A stretch of 64,000 nt of DNA from a virus. This document shows, in pieces, positions 1-8,552 of the stretch (within the stretch, counting starts at the first letter, position 1; each line of letters begins with the position of its first letter). The DNA is taken from IMG/VR virus record IMGVR_UViG_3300031772_002569, positions 1 to 64,000 of that record. One strand, written 5' to 3'. The position numbers and the translations under genes are program-made. The notes under the pieces were generated by a model that saw nothing but the letters and a program-made list of their open reading frames with translations, ran no database searches and was not told the DNA's origin.

Positions 1-228
1 TTCAGTGATGAACAATTAGATTTTGTTTTCTTGGATGCAAATCATGGAACACTAGCTCTGACCGACGATTTAAATGCTTGGTATCCCAAAGTAAAAACAG
101 GAGGATTAATTTGTGGTGATGATTGGGCTTGGGGTTCTGTGGTGGATGCTGTAAATCCTTTTTTTGAAAAATTAAAGAAACGTGTATATGTGGGGTGTTG
201 GCCGCCTCAGTGGTACGTATTCAAATAA
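1..228 (+). CDS. Class I SAM-dependent methyltransferase, C-terminal part
   Basis: The frame is open from the first base of the window, so the start lies outside it; the stop is TAA at 226-228. The visible 75 residues begin FSDEQLDFVFLDANHG, the acidic strand that in Methyltransf_24-type enzymes is followed by a D..W.P.+..GG loop, seen here as DLNAWYPKVKTGGLICGDDW. The SAM-binding half is not visible. It leads straight into a glycosyltransferase operon, so sugar or glycan methylation is the likely role. Family fairly sure, substrate unknown. Confidence 0.6.
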   Translation, partial: FSDEQLDFVFLDANHGTLALTDDLNAWYPKVKTGGLICGDDWAWGSVVDAVNPFFEKLKKRVYVGCWPPQWYVFK

Positions 229-232
229 ATCA

Positions 233-883
233 ATGATAATAACTAATGTATCCAGACTCGGTGATTTTTTGTTAACTCTTCCAGTTGCTTCTTGGATTCA
301 CAAGAATCGAGGAGAAAAGATACATTATGTTTTAAGTGACAATTTCCCAATTTACAAAAAAATAGAACCCCTTCTAAGACTCCAACCATTCGTTGAAAAA
401 GTATCTTATGTAAATGTTGGAACGAATGCTTTCGATCCTTCTCATTGGAATTTCAATCCAAAACAATTTGGTATTGAGGGAGAATATCTTAATATGGGAT
501 TTTGGGAATATCCTGGTAAATACCTTCCACAATTTTACGCAGAACACTATGGATTGGGTGTAGATAATGATTTCGTCTTTACGTTTGGTAATATGGCAGT
601 GAATAAGATTGAACCGTATTCGGTTTGGATTGAAGCATCACCATATCGTGAAGAATATGGAAAACTCAAATCTATTGTTCCTGAAGACTGTATAGAATTA
701 AAGTCCGACTTCGTGAGTGACGCATTGTATGCAAAATACGCGGATAGTGTGTATTCCACGATGGGTGGATTCATGATTATCTTGGATCTGATGAATGTTA
801 ATTGTAAGGTTTATGCTCCAATGAATCTTTTAGAAACAAAATATCTTTACTATCGCAATAATCACGAGTATTTTTGTATATGA
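233..883 (+). CDS. GT9-like (heptosyltransferase-type) glycosyltransferase, short
   Basis: I place the start at ATG 233, 4 bases after the upstream stop; an ATG at 182 would overlap the upstream gene and add residues unlike the family. The N-terminus MIITNVSRLGDFLLTLPVA is the nucleotide-sugar transferase start pattern of ADP-heptose:LPS heptosyltransferases (normally I-R-x-x-x-x-G-D), and a later segment (YADSVYSTMGGFMIILDLMNV) resembles the C-terminal donor-binding GG(x) region. At 216 residues it is much shorter than typical GT9 enzymes (about 320-350), so it may be a reduced or inactive form. It overlaps the next gene by ATGA. Confidence 0.5.
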   Translation: MIITNVSRLGDFLLTLPVASWIHKNRGEKIHYVLSDNFPIYKKIEPLLRLQPFVEKVSYVNVGTNAFDPSHWNFNPKQFGIEGEYLNMGFWEYPGKYLPQFYAEHYGLGVDNDFVFTFGNMAVNKIEPYSVWIEASPYREEYGKLKSIVPEDCIELKSDFVSDALYAKYADSVYSTMGGFMIILDLMNVNCKVYAPMNLLETKYLYYRNNHEYFCI

Positions 884-1674
884 CGATTTTGGTCTGTATT
901 CCCAACTATGGAACCAGCAATAGAGATTACTTGAAAAGAACTCTATCGGAGTATGCTTCGTTTACACACTATCAGTTAGATATTCATCTTCTTTTGACGG
1001 ATGAAATAGACGTTTCTGAATTCACTTCTCTTAAAATAACAAAACATTTCTATCCTAAAGAAATTGGCCATTTTTTGACGCACACCCATAAACAAATATT
1101 CACACAAAATATAGAAAAATTCGATTACTTTCTATACATTGAAGATGATATCCTTTTAAAAGAAGTGTCAATCGACGTATTTATGGAATGTTCAAAGATT
1201 TTACCAGAAAACATGGTTTGTGGATTCTTGAGATACGAATTCAAACCAAATTCTGAATACACTTATTTGATTGATTGCCATCCTGAACACTCTGTTCATC
1301 GAGGCGGAGGCAGACAAATCATCAGGACGAACTACAAAATCAATGATATTGATTACTTGGAACTACACAACGTTCATCAGGGTTGTTCTCTTCTATCACG
1401 TAATCAATTGTTAAAGGTGATAGGCAGCGGTTTTTACTTTCTTGACCACAGACACGGCGGTTATGCAGGAATATTGGAGTCAGCGGCATCGGATATTTAT
1501 TGGAGGGGTACTATTATAAAAGTCACTCCTAGAAATAAAATAAATGAACTTCTCATTCATCACCTTCCAAATAAATACGTAAATATGTTGCCAGATGTAT
1601 ATCGTGAGGATATAGTTCCTGATAATAATAAGCTAAAGGTTATAGAAAATGAATTCAATCGTATTGTATTGTAA
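880..1674 (+). CDS. Putative glycosyltransferase, GT-A type
   Basis: Start taken at ATG 880, which overlaps the upstream stop as ATGA; a TTG two codons earlier is less likely. The protein (264 residues) opens with TILVCIPNYGTSNRDYLKRT, a GT-A Rossmann start, and carries FDYFLYIEDDILL near residue 88-100, an acidic E-D-D that fits the metal-binding DxD of GT-A transferases. The middle HNVHQGCSLLSR resembles the acceptor-side segment of phage and bacterial glycosyltransferase-like proteins. Exact family and sugar are not recognisable. It sits in a tightly packed operon of similar enzymes. Confidence 0.5.
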   Translation: MTILVCIPNYGTSNRDYLKRTLSEYASFTHYQLDIHLLLTDEIDVSEFTSLKITKHFYPKEIGHFLTHTHKQIFTQNIEKFDYFLYIEDDILLKEVSIDVFMECSKILPENMVCGFLRYEFKPNSEYTYLIDCHPEHSVHRGGGRQIIRTNYKINDIDYLELHNVHQGCSLLSRNQLLKVIGSGFYFLDHRHGGYAGILESAASDIYWRGTIIKVTPRNKINELLIHHLPNKYVNMLPDVYREDIVPDNNKLKVIENEFNRIVL

Positions 1675-2452
1675 ATCCTATCACAATGATGTACATCGTG
1701 TAAAGATACTTCTTCAATCCATAGAAAAACACAATAAAGATAGAATACCTTTCTATATTTCTGTTCCTTCTTGTGATGTTCTTCTTTTTAAACAGGTCTT
1801 GGGAGAAGGAAATTACATTCTTATTACTGACGAGTTTATTCTATCTGATAATCTGGAACAATCTTGGACAAATCAACAGATTGTAAAATCATCATTCTGG
1901 AAAATAAAGGTATGTCACAATTACGTGATGATTGACTCCGACGGTTATTTTATTCGTGATTTCTATATCAAAGATTTCATCCATCATGATAATACTCCTT
2001 ATACGGTGATGCATGAACAAAAGGATTTGTTTCAGTGGACGGCTAGAGTTACACATCTTCTTGGATTTGACCCACAACAAAGTTTTGCGGAATGTCGGCA
2101 ACCCGTCATGGATATCTTTGGAAGAACCGGCCGCCTCTACGATTTTGGTCCGAGTCCTGTTATATGGTCTTGTGATGTTTGGAGAACTTTGGAAGAAGAA
2201 TATACCACACCAAACGAATTGACATTTAAACAACTTATAAACGAAGTTAAGAGTGAGTTTTCTTGGTATGGAGAGTGGTTGTTAGTTCGTAAACCTATTG
2301 AATTATGGCCCATTGAACCCATGTTCAAGGTATTTCATTATCTACCACAATATCAAGAATTCAAACAAATAGGATATACAATAGATAATTGGAGTAAGAA
2401 TTATCTGGGTGTGGTTATGCAATCAAGTTCACAATTACCAATGGTGTATTAA
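1649..2452 (+). CDS. DUF6492-like putative glycosyltransferase
   Basis: The 267-residue protein begins MNSIVLYCKSYHNDVHRVKILLQS and has QQIVKSSFWKIKVCHNYVMIDSDGYFIRDFY around residues 75-110, where D-S-D is the probable metal site of a GT-A fold; this layout matches the DUF6492 glycosyltransferase-like family as I know it. The start lies 26 bases inside the upstream gene, in another frame, consistent with translational coupling. Substrate unknown. Confidence 0.5.
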   Translation: MNSIVLYCKSYHNDVHRVKILLQSIEKHNKDRIPFYISVPSCDVLLFKQVLGEGNYILITDEFILSDNLEQSWTNQQIVKSSFWKIKVCHNYVMIDSDGYFIRDFYIKDFIHHDNTPYTVMHEQKDLFQWTARVTHLLGFDPQQSFAECRQPVMDIFGRTGRLYDFGPSPVIWSCDVWRTLEEEYTTPNELTFKQLINEVKSEFSWYGEWLLVRKPIELWPIEPMFKVFHYLPQYQEFKQIGYTIDNWSKNYLGVVMQSSSQLPMVY

Positions 2453-2453
2453 A

Positions 2454-3356
2454 ATGAATCGAAGTAATCCAGAAATGACATTTTGTATCGGTTGTTGCAA
2501 CAACTTGAATTATCTCAAGTTGGCTGTTCATTCTGTACGAACCTATTCCTATTCCAAAGACTCACCTTTTATTGTATTTGCTGAAAACTGTACAGATGGC
2601 ACATACGAGTGGTTGGAAGAAAACAAGGAAAAATACAATTTAACAGTTATCATAGAGAATAACGACGAAGAACACACTAAGGGTATTGGCGGGGCCATGA
2701 ATCTATTGGCAGAACATGTAACGACTAAATACATCATGTTCCTACATGCCGATTTCTTTGTGTCTAAAGATTGGGATTTGGGTGCTTTGCATATATTCGA
2801 TAAATATCAAAACATTCCAATGTGGGTTAGTTCACAGAGATTTCAACCAAACTTATTCAAGGAACAATCAAGACCCGGAACTTTGGTATTTCCTTATGAA
2901 GAGTTTGGTTACAAACACGATGATTTTAATGAACAGTATTTCATTGACTATGCCAGAGAGTTTTCTATTTTAAATCCGGATATGGAAGTTGAAAAGGGAG
3001 AGGGAGTTTCTGGATTGATTCGTAAAGAGGATTGGGATTTCATCGGAGGTAATGACCCTATCTTTGCTCCGGCGTATTGGGAAGACACCGACTTGTTCAT
3101 TCGTATGCAATTGGCGAACTTTAAGTTCGTCATGACTTCTAATTCGGTGGTGTATCATTTCGGAAGTCGTTCAGACAAGAGTAATTTCCCAACTGACGTA
3201 ATCGTTCGTTCCGAAAAGTCAAAGATGTATGAACAGAGAGGCACAGAAAGATTCTACAAAAAGTGGGGATTTATGCCCACTCATACAAAAAACCAGTTCG
3301 TAACTATTCCACCTATGGTTGATAGAAGTAAGTTACGACATTTAATTAAACTATGA
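2454..3356 (+). CDS. Family 2 glycosyltransferase
   Basis: Start chosen at ATG 2454, one base after the upstream stop. The 300-residue product has a GT2 N-terminus (FCIGCCNNLNYLKLAVHSV), a nucleotide-binding loop with ENCTDGTYEWLEE, an acidic metal site at FLHADFF, and a later acceptor/base region EGVSGLIRKEDWDFIGGNDP followed by YWEDTDLFIRM. The ED(T)D pattern is the usual catalytic-base segment of GT2 inverting enzymes. It shares this layout with the GT2 gene at 7308-8552, so the two may be related duplicates. It overlaps the next small gene by ATGA. Confidence 0.75.
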   Translation: MNRSNPEMTFCIGCCNNLNYLKLAVHSVRTYSYSKDSPFIVFAENCTDGTYEWLEENKEKYNLTVIIENNDEEHTKGIGGAMNLLAEHVTTKYIMFLHADFFVSKDWDLGALHIFDKYQNIPMWVSSQRFQPNLFKEQSRPGTLVFPYEEFGYKHDDFNEQYFIDYAREFSILNPDMEVEKGEGVSGLIRKEDWDFIGGNDPIFAPAYWEDTDLFIRMQLANFKFVMTSNSVVYHFGSRSDKSNFPTDVIVRSEKSKMYEQRGTERFYKKWGFMPTHTKNQFVTIPPMVDRSKLRHLIKL

Positions 3357-3541
3357 AAATCGTAAAAAATCACACAATATATAAATTGGTTAATGTCGGT
3401 CGTGGAGATGAATTTTACGTAAATTTCAAACCCAATAAACAGGAACAAAAAGATCTCTGTATGAAAGAATTTTGTTGGAATGAACATCAATTTGAAGAAG
3501 GTCAATTCATTGTCGAAAAGATAGACATTTACGAAAAATGA
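3353..3541 (+). CDS. Small hypothetical protein in glycosyltransferase operon
   Basis: A 62-residue protein starting in an ATGA overlap with the upstream glycosyltransferase and ending one base before the next gene. It is rich in charged and aromatic residues (LVNVGRGDEFYVNFKPNKQ) and has no membrane segment or signal peptide. I do not recognise a family. The exact fit between two genes and the coupled start support that it is translated. Confidence 0.55.
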   Translation: MKIVKNHTIYKLVNVGRGDEFYVNFKPNKQEQKDLCMKEFCWNEHQFEEGQFIVEKIDIYEK

Positions 3542-3542
3542 T

Positions 3543-4277
3543 ATGAAAGTTTTAGCATCCACATTAAATCACAATTTGCCTGAGTTAACAGATAACTTAG
3601 TCGAACAATTAAAACGTTCGAAGTTTGTTGACTATGAACTAATGGTGGTGGATAATGGGTCAAAGGAACCGTTGGCTAAGTCAACTACACACGTTTCTCC
3701 TGAGAATACGTTCTTTGGAGGCGGAGTAAACCTTATATTGGATTATTTTTTAAATGAAACACATCACGACTATCTTTATATATTTAATAATGACCTTATT
3801 TTTCATGGTCACGGGTTTCTTGATCAATCTCTACGCGAAGTGGTGTTGGCTAAGGCGGATGTTTACTCGCCTTCCGTGATTAATATGTCATTGGATCAAT
3901 GTGCATGGAAACAAATGCATTGTTGGGGAACCGGAGGAACTAGAGAAGTAAAGTGGATAGATTTTCAATGTCCATTACTGAGCAGAAGACTTTGTGAACA
4001 TATAAAAAGATATCCTGATGAATTGGTTATGGGGTGGGGATTGGATTTCTTAACTGGAATGATATGTCAAGAATTGGGATACAAGACCATTGTATCCGAT
4101 AGTAATTCAATAGGACATTTGAATTCTCAAACTTTGAAACTGAATAAGATTAACATCGGACTACATGATTTCTGTCAACGTGCAGATGCTGGTATGTTTG
4201 GTTTTTTTAACAACAACGAAAAATACAAGCCTATGTTCTATGAATATAGACATTGGGCACAAAATTATACAATATGA
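3543..4277 (+). CDS. Family 2 glycosyltransferase, short
   Basis: The 244-residue protein starts MKVLASTLNHNLPELTDNLV and has YELMVVDNGSKEPL (the VDNGS nucleotide loop of GT2), then YLYIFNNDLIF, where NND stands in the DxD metal position as in rhamnosyl- and N-glycosyltransferases of this family. The C-terminal half GWGLDFLTGMICQELGYKT carries a G(W)GxD pattern typical of the acceptor side. It belongs to the glycan operon and ends in an ATGA overlap with a methyltransferase gene, suggesting the product sugar may be methylated. Confidence 0.7.
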   Translation: MKVLASTLNHNLPELTDNLVEQLKRSKFVDYELMVVDNGSKEPLAKSTTHVSPENTFFGGGVNLILDYFLNETHHDYLYIFNNDLIFHGHGFLDQSLREVVLAKADVYSPSVINMSLDQCAWKQMHCWGTGGTREVKWIDFQCPLLSRRLCEHIKRYPDELVMGWGLDFLTGMICQELGYKTIVSDSNSIGHLNSQTLKLNKINIGLHDFCQRADAGMFGFFNNNEKYKPMFYEYRHWAQNYTI

Positions 4278-4906
4278 AATTATTAACTGAAATAGCTAAA
4301 AATCACAAGACGGACAAAGGCGAAGAAGGTCACATCTATACTGATGTATATGATGATTATCTATTACCAAGAAGAAATGAAGCAATGAATTTTTTCGAGA
4401 TAGGTATCTTCGATGGAGAATCAATGAGAATGTGGAGGGAATATCTTCCTAATGCAAACATCATTGGTTTGGATATTAATCCTGAATCCAAGAAACACGA
4501 CGGAGAAAGAAACAAGGTTTATATTGGTTCTCAAACCGATGAAATGGTTCTTTGGAAAATATTTAATGAGAATAAACCAATATCAGTTATAATAGACGAT
4601 GGAAGTCATCAATGGAATCATATCATTCAAACATTTGATCTTGCATTTCCTTTATTGGCTCCTGGTGGATTATATTTCATAGAAGATCTTCATACCTCCT
4701 ACGCCGGTGCTCCTTGGGCTGTTGGTTCCGAAACCGCAGTCAACTATCTTAAAAGTTTGGTTGATGACGTAAACATTCGTGGCAAGAGTTTCATGGGATT
4801 GAAGGAATTAGAGGGGAAACCTTTGGCCTACAATGAACACTATATTGAATGGGTTCATTTTTACAAAAGTCTTTGTGTTATTAAGAAGAGACAAAGCCCA
4901 TTATGA
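4274..4906 (+). CDS. Sugar O-methyltransferase-like (MycE/MycF type) SAM methyltransferase
   Basis: Start at ATG 4274 in an ATGA overlap; an upstream ATG at 4253 is inside the previous gene. The 210-residue protein shows NFFEIGIFDGESMRMW (SAM motif I), NIIGLDINPES (acidic end of strand 2), ISVIIDDGSHQWNHI (metal-binding D-D-x-S-H) and LAPGGLYFIEDLHTSY. This set is that of the macrolide-sugar O-methyltransferases and related hexose methyltransferases, in which the D-D and E-D pairs bind Mg2+. Neighbouring glycosyltransferases support a role in modifying a glycan. Confidence 0.7.
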   Translation: MKLLTEIAKNHKTDKGEEGHIYTDVYDDYLLPRRNEAMNFFEIGIFDGESMRMWREYLPNANIIGLDINPESKKHDGERNKVYIGSQTDEMVLWKIFNENKPISVIIDDGSHQWNHIIQTFDLAFPLLAPGGLYFIEDLHTSYAGAPWAVGSETAVNYLKSLVDDVNIRGKSFMGLKELEGKPLAYNEHYIEWVHFYKSLCVIKKRQSPL

Positions 4907-5709
4907 TAAGTTGTGAATTTCATGGTAGGTTGGGGAATAATATGTTTCAAATTGCTGTTGCTGCATCAATGGCAAAGAAACTTAATACCGACTTTTCTGT
5001 TCCAACATATACGTTAGCGGGACACAGGGGTTCAATGCCTTCCGATCTTTCTGGATTCGAATATCCATATAACTATAAAAGTGATAACGAAACTAAACAT
5101 CATAATAAAATCGGCGAGAAAGACAATCAATATACGGAATTGCCGTTACAAGACGAAATCAAATTATGTGGATTCTTTCAGTCTAGTAAATACTTTAATG
5201 ATGTTAGGGATGATTTAATCAACAAATACTTTAATCCTACAAATTGGGTGGTGAACGTAGCAAAGAAATACAACATAGGATCAAATAGTTTGGGTATTTG
5301 TGTTAGACGTGGAGACTACTTAATGCTTCAACACAATCATTGTGTATTATCTTCCGATTACTATCAAGCTGCCATTACCGATTTGTGTTTAAAACATACC
5401 ATTGATTCCATTTTTGTTTTTTCGGATGATTTAAATTGGTGTAAAGAAGTGTTTGATGATATAAATTCAACATTTGTGAATGAAGAAAAGTTCGTTCAGT
5501 TGTATATGATGACACAAATGAAACATATAATATTGGCAAATTCTACATTTTCTTGGTGGGGAGCATACTTAAATAATAAAGGAGGCGAAGTTTATTTTCC
5601 TGACCCTTGGTATGGAACTAACAATCAAAATATAGATGTTAGTGGATTGATTCTCCCTTCTTGGACTGTTATGAAACACAATATTGTATTTGACCCCACA
5701 CCAGCATGA
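4903..5709 (+). CDS. GT11 alpha-1,2-fucosyltransferase-like glycosyltransferase
   Basis: The 268-residue product has the three GT11 hallmarks: GRLGNNMFQIAVAASMA at the N-terminus (family G-[RG]-L-G-N-Q-[ML]-F-Q), LGICVRRGDYL near residue 148-158 (the H/R-x-R-x-D GDP-fucose motif) and ANSTFSWWGAYLN near residue 220. Length is close to bacterial enzymes such as WbsJ and FutC (about 290-300). The donor in that family is GDP-fucose; nothing for GDP-fucose synthesis is in this window, so it would depend on the host or act on another sugar. ATGA overlaps on both sides. Confidence 0.8.
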   Translation: MISCEFHGRLGNNMFQIAVAASMAKKLNTDFSVPTYTLAGHRGSMPSDLSGFEYPYNYKSDNETKHHNKIGEKDNQYTELPLQDEIKLCGFFQSSKYFNDVRDDLINKYFNPTNWVVNVAKKYNIGSNSLGICVRRGDYLMLQHNHCVLSSDYYQAAITDLCLKHTIDSIFVFSDDLNWCKEVFDDINSTFVNEEKFVQLYMMTQMKHIILANSTFSWWGAYLNNKGGEVYFPDPWYGTNNQNIDVSGLILPSWTVMKHNIVFDPTPA

Positions 5710-6416
5710 AAATAGCAATCTGTTTATCCGGACAACCAAGAAATTTCAATGTCTCATTCGATTCATTGAAAGAATTCTATTTTCCAAAATATGATTGTGA
5801 CGTATTCATTCATACGTGGAAAGATAAACAATACAATTCCCAATTTTCTGATAAAGTAGTAGAAAACAAATCAAATCTACACGGAGACTATATCAATCTG
5901 TTCAATCCAAAGAAAATAATGATAGAAGACCAGATTCTATTCGACCCACAAGGAGTAAAAGATCCTACGTGGGGATGTAAATTAGATTCGGTCATGTCTA
6001 TGTTTTATTCTATTCAAATATGTAATAGCTTACGACGAAGATATGAAGTTGAGAATAATTTTAAATATGATTTCGTGTTAAGAATTAGAACGGATGTCAG
6101 ATTGATTCGACATATTCCGGTGGAAGAAATTGTATCTAATAATATTGCATTATTCGATTGGACACAGAATGGAACATACAATGAACGAGGATATTCAGAC
6201 GTGTTTGCTATAGGAAATTCGGATGTAATGACGGTTTACTCCGAGGCTTTTAATTCTATACCTCATTATTTGTATGGGGATTCTACGTGGGTGTTTCCTG
6301 ACTCTAAATTAAGAAACGAATATCTTTTAAGAAGACATATAGATGTAAACAAAATACCCGTTCAGAGATTTCTCCATTTAGACCAAACCAATCCCAGTTT
6401 TGGAATAGTAAGATGA
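5706..6416 (+). CDS. Putative glycosyltransferase of the SGQPR type
   Basis: The 236-residue protein starts MKIAICLSGQPRNF, a beginning shared by a family of glycosyltransferase-like proteins found in capsule and LPS clusters. The segment YDFVLRIRTDVRL (about residue 120-132), with R-x-R-x-D, is the other conserved block of these proteins. No known substrate. ATGA overlaps at both ends place it firmly in the glycan operon. Confidence 0.55.
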   Translation: MKIAICLSGQPRNFNVSFDSLKEFYFPKYDCDVFIHTWKDKQYNSQFSDKVVENKSNLHGDYINLFNPKKIMIEDQILFDPQGVKDPTWGCKLDSVMSMFYSIQICNSLRRRYEVENNFKYDFVLRIRTDVRLIRHIPVEEIVSNNIALFDWTQNGTYNERGYSDVFAIGNSDVMTVYSEAFNSIPHYLYGDSTWVFPDSKLRNEYLLRRHIDVNKIPVQRFLHLDQTNPSFGIVR

Positions 6417-7336
6417 AAACACACATAATCATACATTTATTACCTTTTGAAATAGATAGATTTGAATATCAAATCTTAGAACTCAAAAAGTGTAGTCTAT
6501 TATTGGATGTGGATGATAAAGTAGTTATTGACGCTACACTTAATTTGAATGACCTATTAATTGATTGGAAAAATAGTTCAATACCAAAAGAATTCTTTAT
6601 AGACCGATTCCTTCATTTGAAAAATCTTTGTGATTGGACTCACGAAAATTTCTTTGAAATCGATACCGAAGAAAAGTGTTTGGGTATTAATGCAAAGAGA
6701 CGTAATAGTATTCGTCAACACGCCAATAGTTGTGATACTTTTTTGTATCTTGATTGTGACATGATATTCCCCGTTCATACATTGAAATACATGATAGATG
6801 CTGCCAAGCACATGACGCTTCCTTACTACATTATTTCTCCACAATCTACTCAATTGTGGGATGGTAGTTGGTGTAATTTGGTTAATGAATCTTACGCCCA
6901 TATACCTCATGATAAGATTACGGAAATAAATCCATTTGAAGTTTGTTCTAAACAGTATGGTGATGTAGAAATCGTTCCTGTAAATGATTTCAAATTCGGT
7001 GGGGGTTGGTTCAATCTATTCTCTTCCAAGTTACTTTCTTATACCGATATTCCTGATGAACTGGGTGGATATGGATTGGATGACTTATATGTGATGCAAT
7101 CTTGTCAAGTCATGAAAAATCTAACATTCCCAATTCAACAATACGTTTTAAAAAATCTTGTGGTAACACAAAATTATAGGTATGGTTATCACATGCAGGA
7201 TGTGTATAAAAAATTCATACCATTCATCAATAAAAAAGAAATGTTCATAACCAACGCAAAACAGAATTATGGTTTAATTATGAACAGATTTTTGGAAAAA
7301 TGTAAACATGATATCATTCATTCTACCAACTCGTAA
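6413..7336 (+). CDS. Putative GT-A glycosyltransferase
   Basis: A 307-residue protein. The most informative segment is CDTFLYLDCDMIFP near residue 107-120, where D-x-D after a hydrophobic strand is the usual metal site of GT-A transferases, followed by an acceptor-side FGGGWFNLFS and LGGYGLDDLYVM. The N-terminal 60 residues do not match a family I recognise. The start overlaps the upstream stop (ATGA) and its last 29 bases overlap the next gene. Confidence 0.5.
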   Translation: MKTHIIIHLLPFEIDRFEYQILELKKCSLLLDVDDKVVIDATLNLNDLLIDWKNSSIPKEFFIDRFLHLKNLCDWTHENFFEIDTEEKCLGINAKRRNSIRQHANSCDTFLYLDCDMIFPVHTLKYMIDAAKHMTLPYYIISPQSTQLWDGSWCNLVNESYAHIPHDKITEINPFEVCSKQYGDVEIVPVNDFKFGGGWFNLFSSKLLSYTDIPDELGGYGLDDLYVMQSCQVMKNLTFPIQQYVLKNLVVTQNYRYGYHMQDVYKKFIPFINKKEMFITNAKQNYGLIMNRFLEKCKHDIIHSTNS

Positions 7337-8552
7337 TAATTTGCCTTATGTAAAAACGGCAATCTCTAGCATCCGTAGGTTTTACTTGGATGCAGAAATA
7401 GTTCTATTGGATGATAGTTCAACTGATGGAACCGATGAATGGGTTGCTCAAACGTATGACCCCTACCTTACTTATTATAAACATGAAGGTAAACAAATCG
7501 GGCACACCGTTCTTTATGATATCGGAGTAAGAATGTGTAAACACGACATCTTTTCTATATTCCATGCTGATATGGTTTGTGGTCCGAAATATATAGAAAA
7601 TCTTCTGAAACATCTAAAACCTGGTATGGTGGTGAGTGCCACTCGAATCGAGCCCCCTCTTCATCCACCCGGAAAAGAAAAGATAGTGATGGATTTTGGT
7701 TTATACGCAGATGGGTTCAAAACCGAAGAGTTTTTATCGTATTGTTTGAAGGCTCAGGAAGAATTATCTAATAGAGATGTGGTCACGAAAGGCATATTCG
7801 CACCTTGGGCTATGTTTAAAGCGGACTTTATTAAAATGGGCGGACATGACGCGTATTTTTCTCCGTTCCCTTATGAAGATTCTGACATATTCCAACGATT
7901 TATTTTAAATGGTTACGAAATCAAACAAAGCAGAGATGCTTTCGCTTATCACTTTACATGTAGGGGACATCGTTGGACGGAACAAATTCAAAAAGATGAT
8001 TATTTTTATAAACTTTGTTGTGCAAAAAATCAAGCACATTTTATAAGAAAGTGGGGGTCGTGGATTAAAAACGATGAATACTCATATCCTAAAATCTCTC
8101 CTCTTTATGACATAGGTTTTATAGTAAAGAATTGTAGTCATGAAATTTTGGGTTTGATAGAACCTTGGTGTTCGACTATTTATAATGACTGCCCAAATAT
8201 AGAAGGGTTTATACAGCGTGTTCAGCCTGGTACTCCGTTTGATTTGACAAAAAGAATCAAGAATATAGAAGATGAAAAAACGAATCAAATCCTAATTTCC
8301 TTCGATGGACATACGTTAAATCAGACATCATTTCACTTTTTAACACAATTGCCTGACGTATTAAAAGACAGTGGAGAGATAGGTAATATGCAATTTGACA
8401 TTTTTGATTTTGAAATTAAAGGATTAGAAACGTTTGAAAGTAATTTAATTCAAAACGATAATGAGTGGCACACTAAACGATTGGTTACTCCATCAGAATC
8501 GGATAAGTTATGTACGGATGAATTGTTTAAAGTTTTTCAGTGTACCAAGTAA
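7308..8552 (+). CDS. Family 2 glycosyltransferase with C-terminal extension
   Basis: The 414-residue protein begins FILPTRNNLPYVKTAISSI and has EIVLLDDSSTDGTDEW, the classic GT2 nucleotide-binding segment, then FSIFHADMVCGP (metal site) and FSPFPYEDSDIFQRF (E-D-x-D catalytic-base region) near residue 185-200. The GT2 domain ends by about residue 270; the last 140 residues are a separate unknown part. It is the last gene of the + operon, its start is 29 bases inside the upstream gene, and its 3' end overlaps the convergent rmlB gene by 26 bases, so transcripts of the two operons collide here. Confidence 0.75.
   Translation: MISFILPTRNNLPYVKTAISSIRRFYLDAEIVLLDDSSTDGTDEWVAQTYDPYLTYYKHEGKQIGHTVLYDIGVRMCKHDIFSIFHADMVCGPKYIENLLKHLKPGMVVSATRIEPPLHPPGKEKIVMDFGLYADGFKTEEFLSYCLKAQEELSNRDVVTKGIFAPWAMFKADFIKMGGHDAYFSPFPYEDSDIFQRFILNGYEIKQSRDAFAYHFTCRGHRWTEQIQKDDYFYKLCCAKNQAHFIRKWGSWIKNDEYSYPKISPLYDIGFIVKNCSHEILGLIEPWCSTIYNDCPNIEGFIQRVQPGTPFDLTKRIKNIEDEKTNQILISFDGHTLNQTSFHFLTQLPDVLKDSGEIGNMQFDIFDFEIKGLETFESNLIQNDNEWHTKRLVTPSESDKLCTDELFKVFQCTK

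Noticed and set aside
182-232. Longer start for the GT9-like gene at ATG 182
   Set aside because: It overlaps the upstream coding end, and the family pattern begins at ATG 233.
2409-2453. Longer start for the GT2 gene at 2409
   Set aside because: The added residues come from the overlapping end of the upstream gene; ATG 2454 gives a normal GT2 start.
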